A DNA stretch of 64,000 nucleotides from Garcia nutans (taxonomy: Eukaryota; Streptophyta; Magnoliopsida; Malpighiales; Euphorbiaceae). The stretch's first letter is position 1. Every line of letters starts with the position of its first letter. Of the stretch, positions 47,781 to 61,317 are shown piece after piece. The stretch lies in contig CANTUV010000026.1 in assembly GCA_947685225.1 (NCBI GenBank), positions 56,443,501 to 56,507,500 on the forward strand, given 5' to 3'. Under the pieces are notes generated by a model that was given only the letters and a program-made list of their open reading frames with translations, made no database searches and had not been told where the DNA came from. A program made the translations under genes and the position numbers.

Positions 47781-48079
47781 AAGACCAATAACTGGATTAT
47801 TGGAAACAAAATCAGAAATTGCTCTATGCTCCACTTGTGGTGCATCAGAGTCAACATGAATCAAATAGTAATTCCCTGGATGGTACAGTGCTTTAATGAC
47901 TCTAATTAGCCTCTTAATATCACCTTTAGATGCTGAAATCAAGCAAGCAAATGTAACTGGGTAGGGTTTATGATCTTTGAGCATGTTTAGGTTGATGACT
48001 GGAGTGAATCTAGAAATGGGAGAGAAAAGTTGAGATTGCCATGAATAAAATTGTGGAATTTTTTATACCCATTTCATGG

Positions 48080-51000
48080 GTAAGTAAGAAGAAACTGTAA
48101 AGGGACGATCTTTGAAGAGAGAACTGACAAGTGAAGAAGAGAATGGCAGTTTTAAGTGGTTAATGGAGATGTGGGGGAATAATAAAAAGGCATGGAAGTG
48201 TGTGGAGTAGGCCTTGTTAGAAGGTTCCTTACTTTGAAGACAAGGCCTCCATTTGTTACTATATTTAGTTGTTGGAATGGAGATTTCCTCCTTTATTTTA
48301 TTTTTTTTTCCTTCTGACAATGGTGGAATGGAGAGTTTAGTAGGAAAAAAAAGTGTAAAATTACAATATCTTGGAGGAAATTAAGTTGGAAAGAAAAAAT
48401 GGAACAACTTAAAGATTGACAATTTATTCAATTAGAAAGTTACAAATTAGGTTCCTTTAATGGCTAGTTGAAGACAAGAAAGAGCTTCTCTTCTTACTTC
48501 TCTCTACCCTTTTTTTTGTCTTCTGCGACAATTCGCATTAAAAGTATTATAGATTTAAGACTATCATCAGCTTTTCTGCCAGCGGTAGATAGCTCTAGAT
48601 CTGCCATTTTTCTTTCAGATATTTATCATTTTTTATTTGTATTTCAGGTTTTCTTTAATAATTAGTAGTTTAGTTTGTTTAATCTACTGATCAAGCACTC
48701 TGTCGACTTCCTATAGCTCTTTTGGGGCTGCTTTCATTTTGCTACTAAGATATTTGTTGGCTTGCAATGGTTCTAAAAAATCAAGAATAGTAGATTCAAG
48801 CAAATGTATTCTCTCTTTGTCTGTCAAGAGCACATCGAAATTACCTTGGTTTTGATGATGACTTTGTTACGGAGACTCTTTGATGACTTTGATGGTGATG
48901 ACTTTGTCCACTGAAAAGTTTGATCTTCAACTTCTCAGTTTCATTACGGAGCCTCTCACTGCAGTTTATTTACAACTCTTATTCATGATCCTTTATTTCC
49001 TGATTTCTGGCATCAAGCGCTTGGATTTAATTTTCCTTTTATTTTTTATGCTAGCGTTTATATCGGCCAATTTAATCTTTTATCTAGCTTGTGTATATGC
49101 TCTAGATAATTTTTTTTTGTTTGGGATTCTTGAGTTTCCCTTTTACAAGCAACATGTTTTGTTTTTCTGATTATTGTTGTAATAATCTTATATTTTATAT
49201 ATATATTTGTTGTATGTAAAATATATATAATATAAAAATATCACAGTACAGTAATTTTAAAAAATTTTATAATTTTATGATAATAATTTAAAAATATTTA
49301 AAATATATTTTAATAAATAAATAAAAATAATTATTGGTAATTTGAAGAGTAAAAATTATATTAGATAAAAAATTTCTAAAAAAATTCACCAAAATTTTAT
49401 CTGTATTTCAAATAATCTCAAATTTTAAATATCACAACATATAATTAAAATATACTCATAATTATTTATTCAATATATGTATTCCTTCAAAATAGTCTAA
49501 CGGCTCAATCTACTAATATTTTATTAAAAACACATCTATATATATAATTCCTATTTTTTAAAAATATAAAATATATACACAAAAAAACTTATAATTTACA
49601 CAGTATACGTGGTTATATATATGATGTACATACTCAAATGCATTTCAAAAAGTTAAAAGTGTATACATGATATGTAAGTGACACTGGTCCGCAGCAGCTC
49701 AAAGATCTTCACACACAATAACTTAGAACCGAGGTGGTCTAGCAACACTTTTCGAATCTTCCGAATCTACCTTGTCACTTGTGCAATATAATTCAATCAC
49801 GCTAAACATATTGTCTAGTAATACAAATTTTAATAAATTTAAAAATGATGCCATACATAAATAATATCATATTTGCATCATGTTATAAATGTCAAATATT
49901 ATTTATACACATTAAACAACATACTAGACATTCAATATATTGTGCCCAAGCACATTATATAATTATCTAGTCACAAGCTCGTTGTCTAAGTTTAATATTG
50001 GTGTCTCACTCGAGCGTAAACACATTTCTGTGACACCCCAATATCATTCATTTTGGCATATGATATGCCAACATTAAAGCGCAGTCTTCTGGCAACTAGA
50101 TAATATATAAGATACAATACACATTTCTTTTTCAATATGCTTTTACATTCCGACTCATATTATGGTTTTCACAAATCATTATCACAAATAATATAAATGT
50201 AGCTTACTTTCTTATGTTAGTGCACAATTTGCACTCTACATATTTTACATAAATATTTTATTTAGTCGTTTTCAAATGGCTTATCATTTCATAATCAACA
50301 CAAGTCAAACATTATTACTTCAAATAATGTCATACACACATTTTCATAAAAATCAAGTATCATCATACATTTAACATATGTAATATGTTATGCTAAAATT
50401 CAATATAATTACACACATTGTGAATAAAGTATGTACTAACCTCTTTAAAGTAATAAATGGAGTTAAAACTCCACTCCATTTTCAATATACCCAAAAGTCT
50501 TTCACCACTATATTTATGGAAATCTTATATACTCAACACATATACCCAATGTGAATAAACATGATCAATTAATATTACATTTTTAGAAAGCCTAAAACAT
50601 AAATTAAGGCATAATTCTATAATTTTTTAAGTTTTTGTCATAATATACTCTAATTTTGAAAAATCATTCCAATAATTTTTAAACTGAGTTTTAAGCTTAT
50701 TTGTATTTAATATGTTATATTTTAACATATTTTAAGCATTAAAATTCAATGTATTACATTTTCTTTAAAATTTTAAAATTTCACCCTAAGCTAATTTAAT
50801 TTTAGTTCTTCATTTTAACCAATTTCAAATATCAATTTAAATTCATTTTCATCATTAAAATTATATTAGAGTATGATTTAAGCTATAAAATCAAATAATT
50901 ATTCATTCTTTGTATTTACTATTCTAAATCCCTAAATCACTCTATTCCTCTTCCAAAGCTTAACTAATTTTAAACTTTTCTCAAGTTCAACCTTAAAATC

Positions 51001-53390
51001 ATTATACGTACATCATACTAACATCATCCAACATCATTTAAATAATTAAAATTAGCCCCTTCAAAATTTAAAATTTTTCATAATTCAAAATTTCCATAAA
51101 CTTAGAAATTAAGAAAGAAAACATACTAATTATTGAAAAAATTATTAAATCTCCTTTCAATTCTTGAAAATCTCCTTAAAATTTATTGTTTGGAAGAAAA
51201 TAGAGCCTTCATGGGCTTCCCATGGTGGTTCGGCCCAAGCAAAAAGAAGAGAGGAAGAGGAAAGTGAAATATTTAACTTTTTCTTTTATTTTTCTTCTTT
51301 AAGACCTTTTTTATATTTTTTATTATTTTAATTTAATTAATTATTTAATTAATTTATAATTAATTTTTAAATTTTTTTAAATTTCAAAAATTCTATCTTC
51401 CATCTATTTTTATTTTATTTTTAAATTATTTAATTAATTTAATTTTTATAAAATTTATTTATCATTTTATTTCTCTTTTACTATTCAACTGTTGATTTTT
51501 TTTAACACATATTTAACTTTATATGTAATTTATATCTCTTATATTTCATATATATATTATATATTTCTCACTTCTAATTTATTATTTCTCCCTTAAATTA
51601 TTTAATTTAATTTAAATTAAATTTTAGTAATTAAACAGATGTTATAATTATAGTGTCTTCATATGACTTTTTACACTCGGATGAAGGAAGGGTTGTGCTG
51701 TGGATTTTTTTAATACTGTTTTCTTATTCCTGATAAAAAAAAAAAAAAGGGCTAGTTGAAGAGGCTTAAAATTTATTTTAATATACACATCATGTTGTTA
51801 AAGTTTTAGAAATTATTATTTTTAGTTTGAGATTGTAATTATTAAAAGATATACAGTTTTAAAAGCTTAATTTTGTGTATATAATATAATAGTTTTAAAA
51901 TCTATTGCATAATTTGATTTTAAATCTGCATTAAAAAAATTTTGATTTTAAATCTATAAGAAAAAATTAATTTAATTCAAAACGTAATTATAAAAAAAAT
52001 CACAATTTAATTAAGCATTTAATTTGTTATATGCATTCCTGAAATTTTGTAAAATGAACATAATTATTTATGAATAAAAAAAGCATAAAAAGAAATAAAA
52101 TATAAAAAAATAAAAATCATTGTAGGAAAAAAATAAAAAAAAATGTTAGCCGTACATTTGAAAAAAAATAACAAAGGGTTGTAGTTTTGAAAAACAGAAA
52201 TCAAGATTCTGTAATTCTTGTAAAATTAAAATTACAATCCCCTCATTTTATAATTTTTTTCATTTTTATTAAGAGTATTTTAATTATTTTATAATAAATT
52301 TATAATAACTTCATAATAAATTATATTAATTCATAAGTTTATAATAAATTATGTAAATATGATATTTTTATAAAAAATCATAAATTTTTATAAATTTAAA
52401 AGTATTTTAAAAAGAATGATAAATTTAATTTTTTTAATTTTTTAATTTGTGTTTTTGTAATGACCCCCATTTAATGTGTTGTATGTAAGCCTGAAGTGTA
52501 GGCATGGTCCAGAACTCCAATTTTACTTGTTTAAGAGGTCTACAGTAGGTGAGCCTTCCAGCCTGGTCTTTGAATTTAACAAGGCCTACCAAGGCCCAAT
52601 CCTTTGCCTTCAACAAATATTTTTGGTTTTTTTTTTATAAAACTAAGAGAAAAATTAAAAAAAAATTACAAAATTTATTAAAATTTTTAAATATTTTTAA
52701 ATTTACCAGAATTTTTAATTATTTTATAAATTTACCAGATTCATAGAATTTATTATAAATTTATAATAAATTTATTTTATACATAATAACATATGAAAGT
52801 TCTTATGTATTATAAGTTTATTATATATTTTCATAAAATGATCAAAATATATTCTGATGAAATATGAAAAATTTTTACAGAAATTTGATGAAGGATATAG
52901 TTTTTCCTAATATTTTATATCATGTAAGATATATATATCTATATATATATATATATTAATTAATAGTCATTTTTCAATTTATACAGGTGGAGAGAGAGGA
53001 AAAACAAACTTATCTATAATATTATTTTATGGGCAAACTGATAACTGATTTGAATTTTGTTACGTATCAAAATTATATTTTGTTAATAAAATTAGAAGAT
53101 TATTTGCAGAAGAGAGTGCTTTAACCATTTATCAAAATTTAAACAAATTTTTGATATAAAAAATATCCTAAATTACTTATTATATTCAGTAACGATGTAA
53201 TAAAGATTGACTAAAATTTGGACCATAACAAAACAATACAATGAAGTGACAAATCATTAATGAAATTTATCTTCTACTAAATTAAAAAAAGAAAAAGAAA
53301 AAGAAAAAAAGAAAATAGGAACATTGTTCTTTTTCTTTAGAAAAAATTGGCAGATTCCATGTTTTTAAAAGAGAGTTTAGGTTCATCAGA
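48080..53390. other. intergenic DNA, AT-rich, possible LTR-type remnants
   Basis: No supported gene. 48470-49170 is less AT-biased with two plus-strand frames lacking any domain. 49680-51680 resembles decayed LTR-type sequence (a GTGACACTGGTCCGCAGCAG start-like patch, a GGTGGTTCGGCCCAAGC patch near 51223 and a pyrimidine-rich stretch) but shows no coding domain. A GC-richer patch at 52450-52610 is unassigned. (TA)n tracts occur, for example at 52930-52956. Confidence 0.45.
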
Positions 53391-53399
53391 TCAAACAGG

Positions 53400-56300
53400 G
53401 GGTCGTGTGGGGGCTGATAATTCTCTCTTGCCAGTGACACTGAGTACTAATATAGGGAGGCTGAGCTGCTGCAGCCACCGACGAATGTTGTAGAGAAAAC
53501 AGGGGTTGAGGCGCTAGAGAAAGAGACAGGCAAGCATGCGAGATTGAGGACAACCTCTCACGCAAAATTATCAATTTGTCTCTGGCTGAAACGATGTAAT
53601 TTTTTTTAAATTGTATTAAGTGAAACGACTCCGTTTCACTTAACAACAATTAAAAAAAAATAAAAGCCAGCAGGGTTGCCCGAGCGAAGAAAAAGGAGAG
53701 ATCGAAAGACTGAAAGGTAGAGAGATTGGAGGCAGATGCAAAGATGACCACCGGACGAATCCACCAGCAACTCTGCACCTACCACTGGCACCACCAGTCC
53801 AGGTTTTTAATGAGCATTTTTAGTTTTTTTGTTAATTTTTTTGTGATTATTAGATTTTAGGTTATTAAAATTAGGGATTTTTTTTAAATATAAACAAGAT
53901 TATATATTGGGTTTTAAATATAGAATGTAGTTTATTAATTAGTTGAATTAATTGATTTTATTGTGTTTTGTGAATTTATGATAATTTTTATTTTAGGTAA
54001 AAATTTGAGATTTTGATAATTTTTATTTTAGGTAAATTTTATTTTTTATATATAAAATAGATTATATATTGGGTTTTAAATGTAGAATATAGTTTATTAA
54101 TTAGTTGAATTAATTGATTTTATTGTATTTTGTGAATTTATGATAATTTTTATTTTAGGTAAAAAATTGGAGATTTTGATAATTTTTATTTTAGGTAAAA
54201 TTTGTTTTTATATATAAAATTTATTATATATTGGGTTTTAAATGTAGAATATAGTTTATTAATTAGTTGAATTAATTCATTTTACTATGTTTTGTGAATT
54301 TGTGATAATTTTTATTTTAAAAAAATTAGAAAATTTATTTTTATATATAGAATGTAGTTTATTTAATTGATTTTTAAATATAGAACATAATTTATTAATT
54401 ATGTTGAATTAATTGAATTTAATTATGTTTTGTGTATTTGTGATAATTAAATTTTTGGTAAAAATTGGTAGTTTTTTTTTCTATATAAATATATATTATT
54501 GAATTAATTGGTTTTGTTTTGTGTATTTGTGATTATTAGATTTTAGGTAAAAATTGGTATTTATTTAAAGTGATATGTGTTGTGATTATGTTGAATAAAT
54601 TAGTTTTGTTAGTGTTCTGTGAATTAATTGTTAGGTTTTAAATATAAAATATTATTTAATATTTTGTTAGTGTCTAAAATATTGAATATAAATTAGGTTA
54701 AACTAATTCTAAATTGAACAGATATGAATAAATTTATGATCAAGACTAAGATAATGCAAAATGAATATGGTGAACCCTCGAATATTCCTATTTCGACACC
54801 AATTCCTATATTAAGTAGTCATGCAAGTGACGAGGTATCTAGTGATGATATAAGGCATCCAGACGTTAGTTTTGATGATATTGATGGTGATCCGACATTG
54901 TGTAAACCTATTAATGAGTTTGATGTTGAGATTAAGGATGTTGTTAGAAGATAATGTGTGGCTACAAGTCCTTGCCAACCACGTGGCCATAATTTTTTCC
55001 AAACATAATTTGAAAAAATTATGAGGAGTTTTAGAGAGATTTGATACTCTAAATTTGAGTGGTTAGAATTTAGTATTTTCAAAGATGCAATATTTTATTT
55101 TTGGTGTTATCTTTTTAGTTCGAATATAAGATCAAAACGAGGGAGTAATGTCATCACATAAATTAAATTTCAAAATAAAAAAAAAAACCATGGAGAGATT
55201 TAATGAATATATTGGCGATTTCAATAGTCCACACAATAATGCAAAAATGCTATATGTTAGTTTAAAAAATGAAAGACAAAGTGTGTCTCATGTATTATCT
55301 TTCCATAAGCAAGAGAAAGAGAGGCATTATCCGACACGTTTGACAGTTGTTGTAGATTGTATACATTTTCTTTTAGCAAATGGCTTAGCTTTTCGAGGAT
55401 ATGACGAGTCAGAAAAGTCACTTTGACGAGGTAATTTTCTTGAACTTCTCAATTGGTTCAGTCAATGCAATATTGATGTTGAGAATGTAGTTAATTCAAA
55501 TGCTTCTGAAAATAATCAACTCACTTCTCCACATGTCCAAAAATAAATAGCGAGCGTTTGTGCTTTAGAGATGACATTATCTATTATTAAGGATGTTGGA
55601 GATGACTTTTACGCTATACTAATTGACGAGGCTCGAGATAATTCTATAAAAGAGCAAATGATTGTGGTATTCAGATATGTTAACAAGTTGGGACAAGTGG
55701 TGGAGTGATTAGTTAGAGTGGTGCATATGAGTGGCATATCTGCTTTGTCTTTAAAAAGTGCACTTGAAGATTTTTTTGTGAAACATGGGTTATCACTAAA
55801 TAGAGTTCGAGGTCAAGATTATGATGAGACTTTTAATATGCGAGGTGAATTTAATGGACTAAAAACTCTCATTTTAAATGAAAAATTTCAAGCAAGATAT
55901 ATTTATTGTTTCGCTCATCAACTCCAATTAGTGTTTGTAATAGCAGAGAGGAGCAATATATATATAAGTAATTTTTTTGAATATGTTACAATGGTTGTGA
56001 ATATGGTTGGAGTTTCATGTAAAAGAAGAAATGCTCTCCATCAAAAATAGCATGATGAAACCGTTCAATGTTTGGAAAGAGGTGATATTCAATCTGAAAG
56101 AGAATTGCATCAAGAAATAAGTTTAGCTCGACCTGGTAATACGCGTTAGGGTTCTCATTATAAAATAATTATGTAGCTTCTTTCTATATAGTCAGCAGGT
56201 TAAGCGGTTCTTGAAAACATAATAGAAGATGGAGCTGAATTAAGAAATTAAGGGACAATTGTGAACTTGGTTGATAAAATGGAAAACTATAATTTTATTT

Positions 56301-57323
56301 TCATTACTTACTTAATGAAGACAGTTTTAGGACTGACAAATGATCTATCCCAAGTCTTACAAAGAAAGGATCAAAGCATTAACAATGTTGTGCATTTAAT
56401 TGCAACAATCAAACAATAATTGCAAGACTTCAGGCAAAATAGATGGGGTTAATTATTACAAGATGTTAATAATTTTTGTATAGATCACGATGTCACGGTC
56501 CCTAATATGGAAGATAATGTTTCAAATCATATACGTTCTAAGCGCGCTGACATTCATATTACTTATTACCACTACTTTAGATTGAAAATATTTTGTCAAG
56601 TAATCATTTTTCTTTGTATTATGATACTACAACTATTTATAATACTACAACTTAATTTTCTTTCATTCAATACTAGGTTGTTGATTTTATTCAACAAGAA
56701 ATGGAAAATCGATTTATAAAAATAAGTACGAAATTGCTTTTATGCATTGTTTGTCTTTCACCTATAAATTCATTCTCCAACTTCAAGCGATTTCGATTAC
56801 TTCGTCTTGCTGAACTATATTAAAATAATTTCTCCAATACTGGTCGAATGATACTTGAAGATTAACTTAAGACCTAAATTACTGATGTAAGAAGGAATGC
56901 ATCTTTCTCCGACTTCAATGACATTGAAGTTCTTCCTCAGAAAATAGTTGAGACAGATTATGATATTATGTTTATTTTGATATATATGCTTGTCAAGTTA
57001 GCTTTAATCTTACTTGTTTTCAGCAATGAACATTATCAAGATAGATTTGCTCAATAAAATGGGAGATAATTTTTTGACCGAATTGTTTGGTGTGTTATAT
57101 GGAGAGAAATTTTTTTTGTAAATATTAAAAATAAAGCTATTATGCAACGTTTTTAAAAAATGCAAACTCGTAGAATATAATTACTACCTTTTAGGTGTAA
57201 TCAATATAGTAATACAAATTAATTATTTAACTATTATAATATTAAATATTTAATTTTATTTAAAATTTATCTATAATTTTTTTCTCTTAGTAAGTTTGCC
57301 TCCCCCTCAAGAAGTTTTTACTG
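53400..57323 (+). mobile_element. second hAT copy, decayed, left end lost
   Basis: It is co-linear with 30973-34934 from the sub-terminal GGGTCGTGTGGGGG to the C-rich right end (CCTCCCCCTCAAGAAG) and the terminal ACTG. An 8-bp direct repeat, CAAACAGG, occurs at 53392-53399 and 57324-57331, so the insertion is still delimited. About 15 bp of the left terminal inverted repeat (the CAGGGGCGGAGCTGG part of the sister copy) are missing. Without that end it should be immobile. Many substitutions and stops show it is much older or more decayed than the copy in BRF1. Confidence 0.88.
54724..57220 (+). pseudogene. decayed hAT transposase of the second copy
   Basis: It aligns along its length with 32302-34820: IPISTPIPILSSHAS, HYPTRLTVVVDCIHFLLANG, LAFRGYDESEKS, ALSLKSALEDFFVKHGLSL, YCFAHQLQLVF, and the last exon start VVDFIQQEMEN. 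It carries many stops (for example TAA at 54952, shared with the first copy, and TGA near 55424) plus frameshifts. A deletion removes most of the LVLPVATAAVKRAFS region near 57015. At the first copy's TGA site this copy reads TCA (Ser), a useful pointer to the ancestral codon. Confidence 0.85.
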
Positions 57324-57339
57324 CAAACAGGAACTTTCA

Positions 57340-58740
57340 AAACTAAAAATCCACAACTTTTGTTAATACAGTCTGAATTTAATTTATATTTGCTCGCTGA
57401 GCATTAATTATTAAGAGAAAACCAAAGATTTACAAAGCCAACTTGAAAGGGAGAAAAAAAAAAGAGATAAAGAGTATTTTCTGTTGACGTAAATCAAGAA
57501 AAACAGCTCTAGTATTTATAGATTGAGTGCACTTTTTTTTTTCTTTTGTATTTGTGGACCAATTATAGATTGAGCTGATTCCACAGCACAGAATTTCATG
57601 AAGTTTCTTACAAGTTTAAAATTTCCAAATTAAAGAAACCCAATAATCGATTTAGTGGTTTAATCTTTCAAGCTAAAATAATAACCTTCTTCTTACATAC
57701 AAAAATAGCACTTCCCTTTTGGCTGATCATGTGAATGAATTTATTATTATTTTTTATTTAATTATTTTGATATATATATTAAAAGTCTAAGTCTCTAATC
57801 CATAACCATCCCACCTAAAACAAGTCATCTTGGACAGTTATGAGCAATATTAAAATTTATTTATATATGATGGTTTGGTATTAATAGATATATACATAGT
57901 CAACCATGCAATATTAATTATTTTCAATTTCTTTGCAAGAATACTAAAAATGATTTATTCTCTGAACCTGTGGCAAAGAGGAGTTACAATTGAAATTTGC
58001 AATACCAAAAAAATAAAATAAAAATAAAATAAAAGATATATAAAAGAATTATTAAAATCAAAATTCCTGAATTTTTGTATTAAAAAATCGAAACTAAGAA
58101 ATTAAATTCATGTATAAGCTTCTTTGCAATGAAGGATTAAAGAGTCACATTAACAAAAGAAAATAATCCAAAATTATTTAGTAGTTGAACCTAACAAAAC
58201 ACATTCTCTTTAATTAAAGGAACGGCCCCCTTTTTTTTTCCCTTTTTTTTTTCACTTTCTTTAATTCAAGAAGATGAAAAATTAAATAAACCACCTAAAA
58301 AAGTTCAATTAAATCACGAGGACTAACACTTAGGGAGAATTTCCAGAAGACCCTCTTTCACACGTCACCATTTTTACCCTGTCCCCACTTGCCAGGTCAT
58401 CGGCCCACATCACCAAAACCAAAACCCACACTAGCCAATAAAATATAATTTGAAGCTTGAAAGACGTGAGAGAGAGTAGGAGTAGGACTCGGCTAATTTC
58501 ATGCAATATATAAACATTTTATCAGGGAGGAAGACTTTCCATAGCAAGACTTGATCGAGCAGATTCAGTGATTGATATATGACTTCTTGAGAATTGAGAA
58601 TTTTCTTTTTATTTTTATTTTCCATGAAATGGAATAAATTTGAATGCGAGATAGGTCAATCTTGGACGCCAGAAAATGAGAGAAAAAACAAGAAAATGTT
58701 TTAGACAACGAAAGAGTACTTGAGTTGGAAAAAAAAAAAT
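57340..58740. other. intergenic DNA upstream of the CTL gene
   Basis: AT-rich, no supported gene. The last few hundred bases presumably include the promoter and leader of the choline-transporter-like gene. I see no distinctive box I would stand behind. Confidence 0.5.
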
Positions 58741-58750
58741 TGACCTACCA

Positions 58751-60625
58751 ATGGAAAGAAACAAAGCGAGTCGTGCTACAACTACAGCTTTTAATATGAA
58801 GAACTTCCTTATTCAAGTTCAAGAAGATAGGCTTCCATCTACAAATCCTATTAAGGTTCTCTTTCTCTCTATCTCACACACACACACATTCTTCAACCCA
58901 TTTCTTGTTTTATATTTTTGTTCATTTTTCTTCTCCATCAAGATTCAAGAATCTCTGCAACTCCCTCAACCATCTCTTGTTCTTTTAACCTTCACAATCT
59001 TTCTTCCATCTACGATAGATCTTTCTGTTCTAGGTAACATTTCCTGCATATTTGCTTTCTTGATTATTGGTTCTTGGTTCTTTGTTCTTGATGATCTTGA
59101 TTCTTGATTCTTGATTTTTGATGATATTGATTCTTGATCTTCTTCCCTCATTCCTCTTAAGTAACTTCATGTTTTTAATGTTTAGGATATAATTAATATC
59201 TACTAAATTTGACTTTCCACATAATAAACATATTTTTTTATATACTTTTGCAGGTTCAAGAATCAAACACCGCATTGAGACTGCAACAGTGGCGAGGCAA
59301 TTAGCTCAGAGACTCTTTCGAGTTCTTTTCCTTGCACATATAATTCTGACCGCCATCTTAGTTATCTTCCTCACCATCCGTGGCCTTCTTTGCGCCCATA
59401 GCCACCACTTCCACCCCAAGAAGTGGTACCCACCACTCCTGACAGCAGTAGCATGCTCTGGAATCGTAGCTTTCACTTGGCAATGGATAACCCTTTGCTG
59501 CCCTGCAAGAGCCATAAAAGCTGCATTTTGGCTTAGCCCCTTGTTGACATGTGCAGTTGGGATACTACTCGTGTTAATTGGCTCTGCTGCAAGTCTAGCA
59601 ATTGGTTCAATTGCGGTTGTTTTTTCCCTCATTCAATCCCTTTATGCTTGTTGGGTGAATCCTAGATTCAATTATGCCATCAAAGTTCTCTCAGTTTCCA
59701 CAGCTTTCCCTCCTGCTAAAACCACTGCACTTCCCATTGTCTCAGTCATAATAAGCATTGTCTATTCCAGCTTCTTGGTGTCTGGTATAGGTGGCGCCAC
59801 CATTACTGGAACTAAAATAGACATATTGTTCATATTGGTGATCTTGCTCAGCCTGACATGGAGTATGCAAGTGATGAAAAACATATTGCAGGTTACAGTT
59901 GCACGCATCAAGTACCTACACTTCGCATGTGGAGCAGATATGGACACAAGAGTTGCTTTAAGAGACACAATCAAACATCTGATGGGGAGTATATACATCG
60001 GCTCCATCCTTATCCCAATTCTTACTATAATCCAGGGCTCTGCGCGAGCAATTAGTCTCGTCGCAGGGGGAACAGATGAATTCTTGTTCTCCTGTGCTAA
60101 CTGCTATTCTGCTATAGCTTCTACACTGGTGAACTATGGTAACAGGTGGGGTTTTGTCCAGGTAGGGGTTTATGATAAAGGGTTTGTGCAGGCATCCAAG
60201 GATACATGGGAGATGTTCATGAGGGCACAGTTGGAACCGCTAATCGATTCAGACCTTACAGGGTCGTTCTGTTTCCTATGCGGGATAGCAGGAGGTGCAG
60301 TATGCACTCTGGTAGGAGGAACATGGACACTAGCAATTCATAAGAGCTATGCAACAGAAGTATCAATGTATGCCTTTTTAATAGGCTATTTCATGGTAAG
60401 AGCAGCTAGTGATTGAACAGAGTTATAAATTCCATTTTCAAAAGAAATGGGTAACTGACCAGGTCTGATGTCAATTTTTTTGTTCCTCAGTGTCGAATAG
60501 CAATGGCATGGCCACAAGCATGTGTTTCAGCTTACTATGTGGTTTATGCAGAGAACCCACAGAGCCTACAATTTGACCCGACTATTCCAGTTTGCATTCA
60601 AGAACTTCAGAGATATGGAGCTTAA
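58751..60625 (+). CDS. choline transporter-like (SLC44/PNS1 family) membrane protein, 490 aa
   Basis: Exons are 58751-58855, 58943-59033, 59254-60395 and 60491-60625 (GT-AG, 1473 nt in frame with stop). The large third exon has about nine hydrophobic segments starting with LFRVLFLAHIILTAILVIF. It carries the family's C-terminal signature in recognisable form: GSIYIGSILIPILTIIQGSA, YNRWGFVQVGVYDKGF-like (here YGNRWGFVQVGVYDKGF), CFLCGIAGGAVCTLVGG, and CRIAMAWPQACVSAYYVVYA in the last exon. The family (PF04515) includes plant choline transporter-like proteins of the plasma membrane and trans-Golgi network. Intron 1 (58856-58942, 87 bp) is open and a multiple of three, so its retention would add 29 residues without a shift. 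The protein is shorter at the N-terminus than animal SLC44, as is usual for plant PNS1-type members. Substrate is inferred from family. Confidence 0.88.
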
Positions 60626-60639
60626 CAATCCTGGAAGCC

Positions 60640-61310
60640 AAGTTTGACAATGGTTACTGATAGCAGACTTATGGTTACAGTGAATCTAAAAACTTGCACC
60701 AGATATGTAACCTAAGGTGATAAATTGTTGCTGAGAAACATGTAAATTTATCAGAGTTTAACTTCCTGGTTTGAGAATGACATATAATAAGTTGTAAATG
60801 ATTCAATATCATCTCCAAATTCTGTTTCAGCGCATGTCCCAAAACTGTTCGTGCAGATAATCTTCAGAAACATTTAATATCAATTAAAAAGTAAGATCTA
60901 AGGTCATCCACATCAGATTAACATAACAATGATATGCAAGTTAAATCTTAGTAATTTTTTTTTACCTTTGGTGCAAACATAGATCAATTTTATTTTTTAG
61001 CCATGATGGTGCATAGAAGAAAAATAGCAAAATAAACAAAAAGAAGGAAAATGCAAGAAATAGAACTCATAGTTTGCCCATAAAGTGAATGAAGATCAAA
61101 ACCATTCAACAAATTGACAACAAATGAATCATGGAAGACGAATATCATTAAGAAATGAATTGAGTCAAATACATGAAATTTGTTGCAATACCAAAGACAG
61201 GACCAGTCAATTCCTCATACTACATAGCTACAACAAAATGCAGTCTTTTAACATGTAAATGTGACAGTATACGGGGGGCTCCAACAAAATCCAAGGAAGA
61301 AACGCAAACC
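60640..61310. other. intergenic DNA between convergent genes
   Basis: This holds the 3' flanks of the CTL gene (plus) and the DnaJ-type gene (minus), which converge. No coding signal or RNA gene is seen. Confidence 0.6.
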
Positions 61311-61317
61311 ATGCAGT

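Larger units (their letters stand above)
42824..48072 (-). pseudogene. GT14 (core-2/I-branching, GlcAT14-like) glycosyltransferase, dead
   Basis: Minus strand, five exons by family order: 48072-47777, about 46387-46239, 46112-46037, 45921-45806 and 43401-42892. Plant GT14 proteins are Golgi type II enzymes such as the GlcAT14 glucuronosyltransferases of arabinogalactan. Seen are a signal anchor (MGIKNSTILFMAISTFLSHF), YPVTFACLISASKGD, YHPGNYYLIHVD, LVTYRGPTML, KWDWFINLSASDY and KRAKPIIIDPGLY. RSLPTAFKLYTG, VGWDNLPRTLLL, VSSPEGYFQTL, DLHYISWD and FARKFKKNDPVLDKID complete the order. Lesions are a +1 shift between anchor and stem (near 48012), a MITE at the exon 1 donor, repeat sequence abutting exon 2, about 5 extra bases before the exon 2 donor, the exon 3 donor changed from GT to AT (46036-46035), and a 1-base loss near 42958. 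The conserved tail NFSKRQCR then sits in another frame, ending at 42892. Confidence 0.85.

Noticed and set aside
48468..49170. Plus-strand frames with hydrophobic segments in a less AT-rich block
   Set aside because: No domain, no splice-linked exons. They may be part of a non-coding retroelement tail but cannot be assigned.
52434..52616. 60-aa minus-strand frame in a GC-richer patch
   Set aside because: No homology recognised and no gene context.
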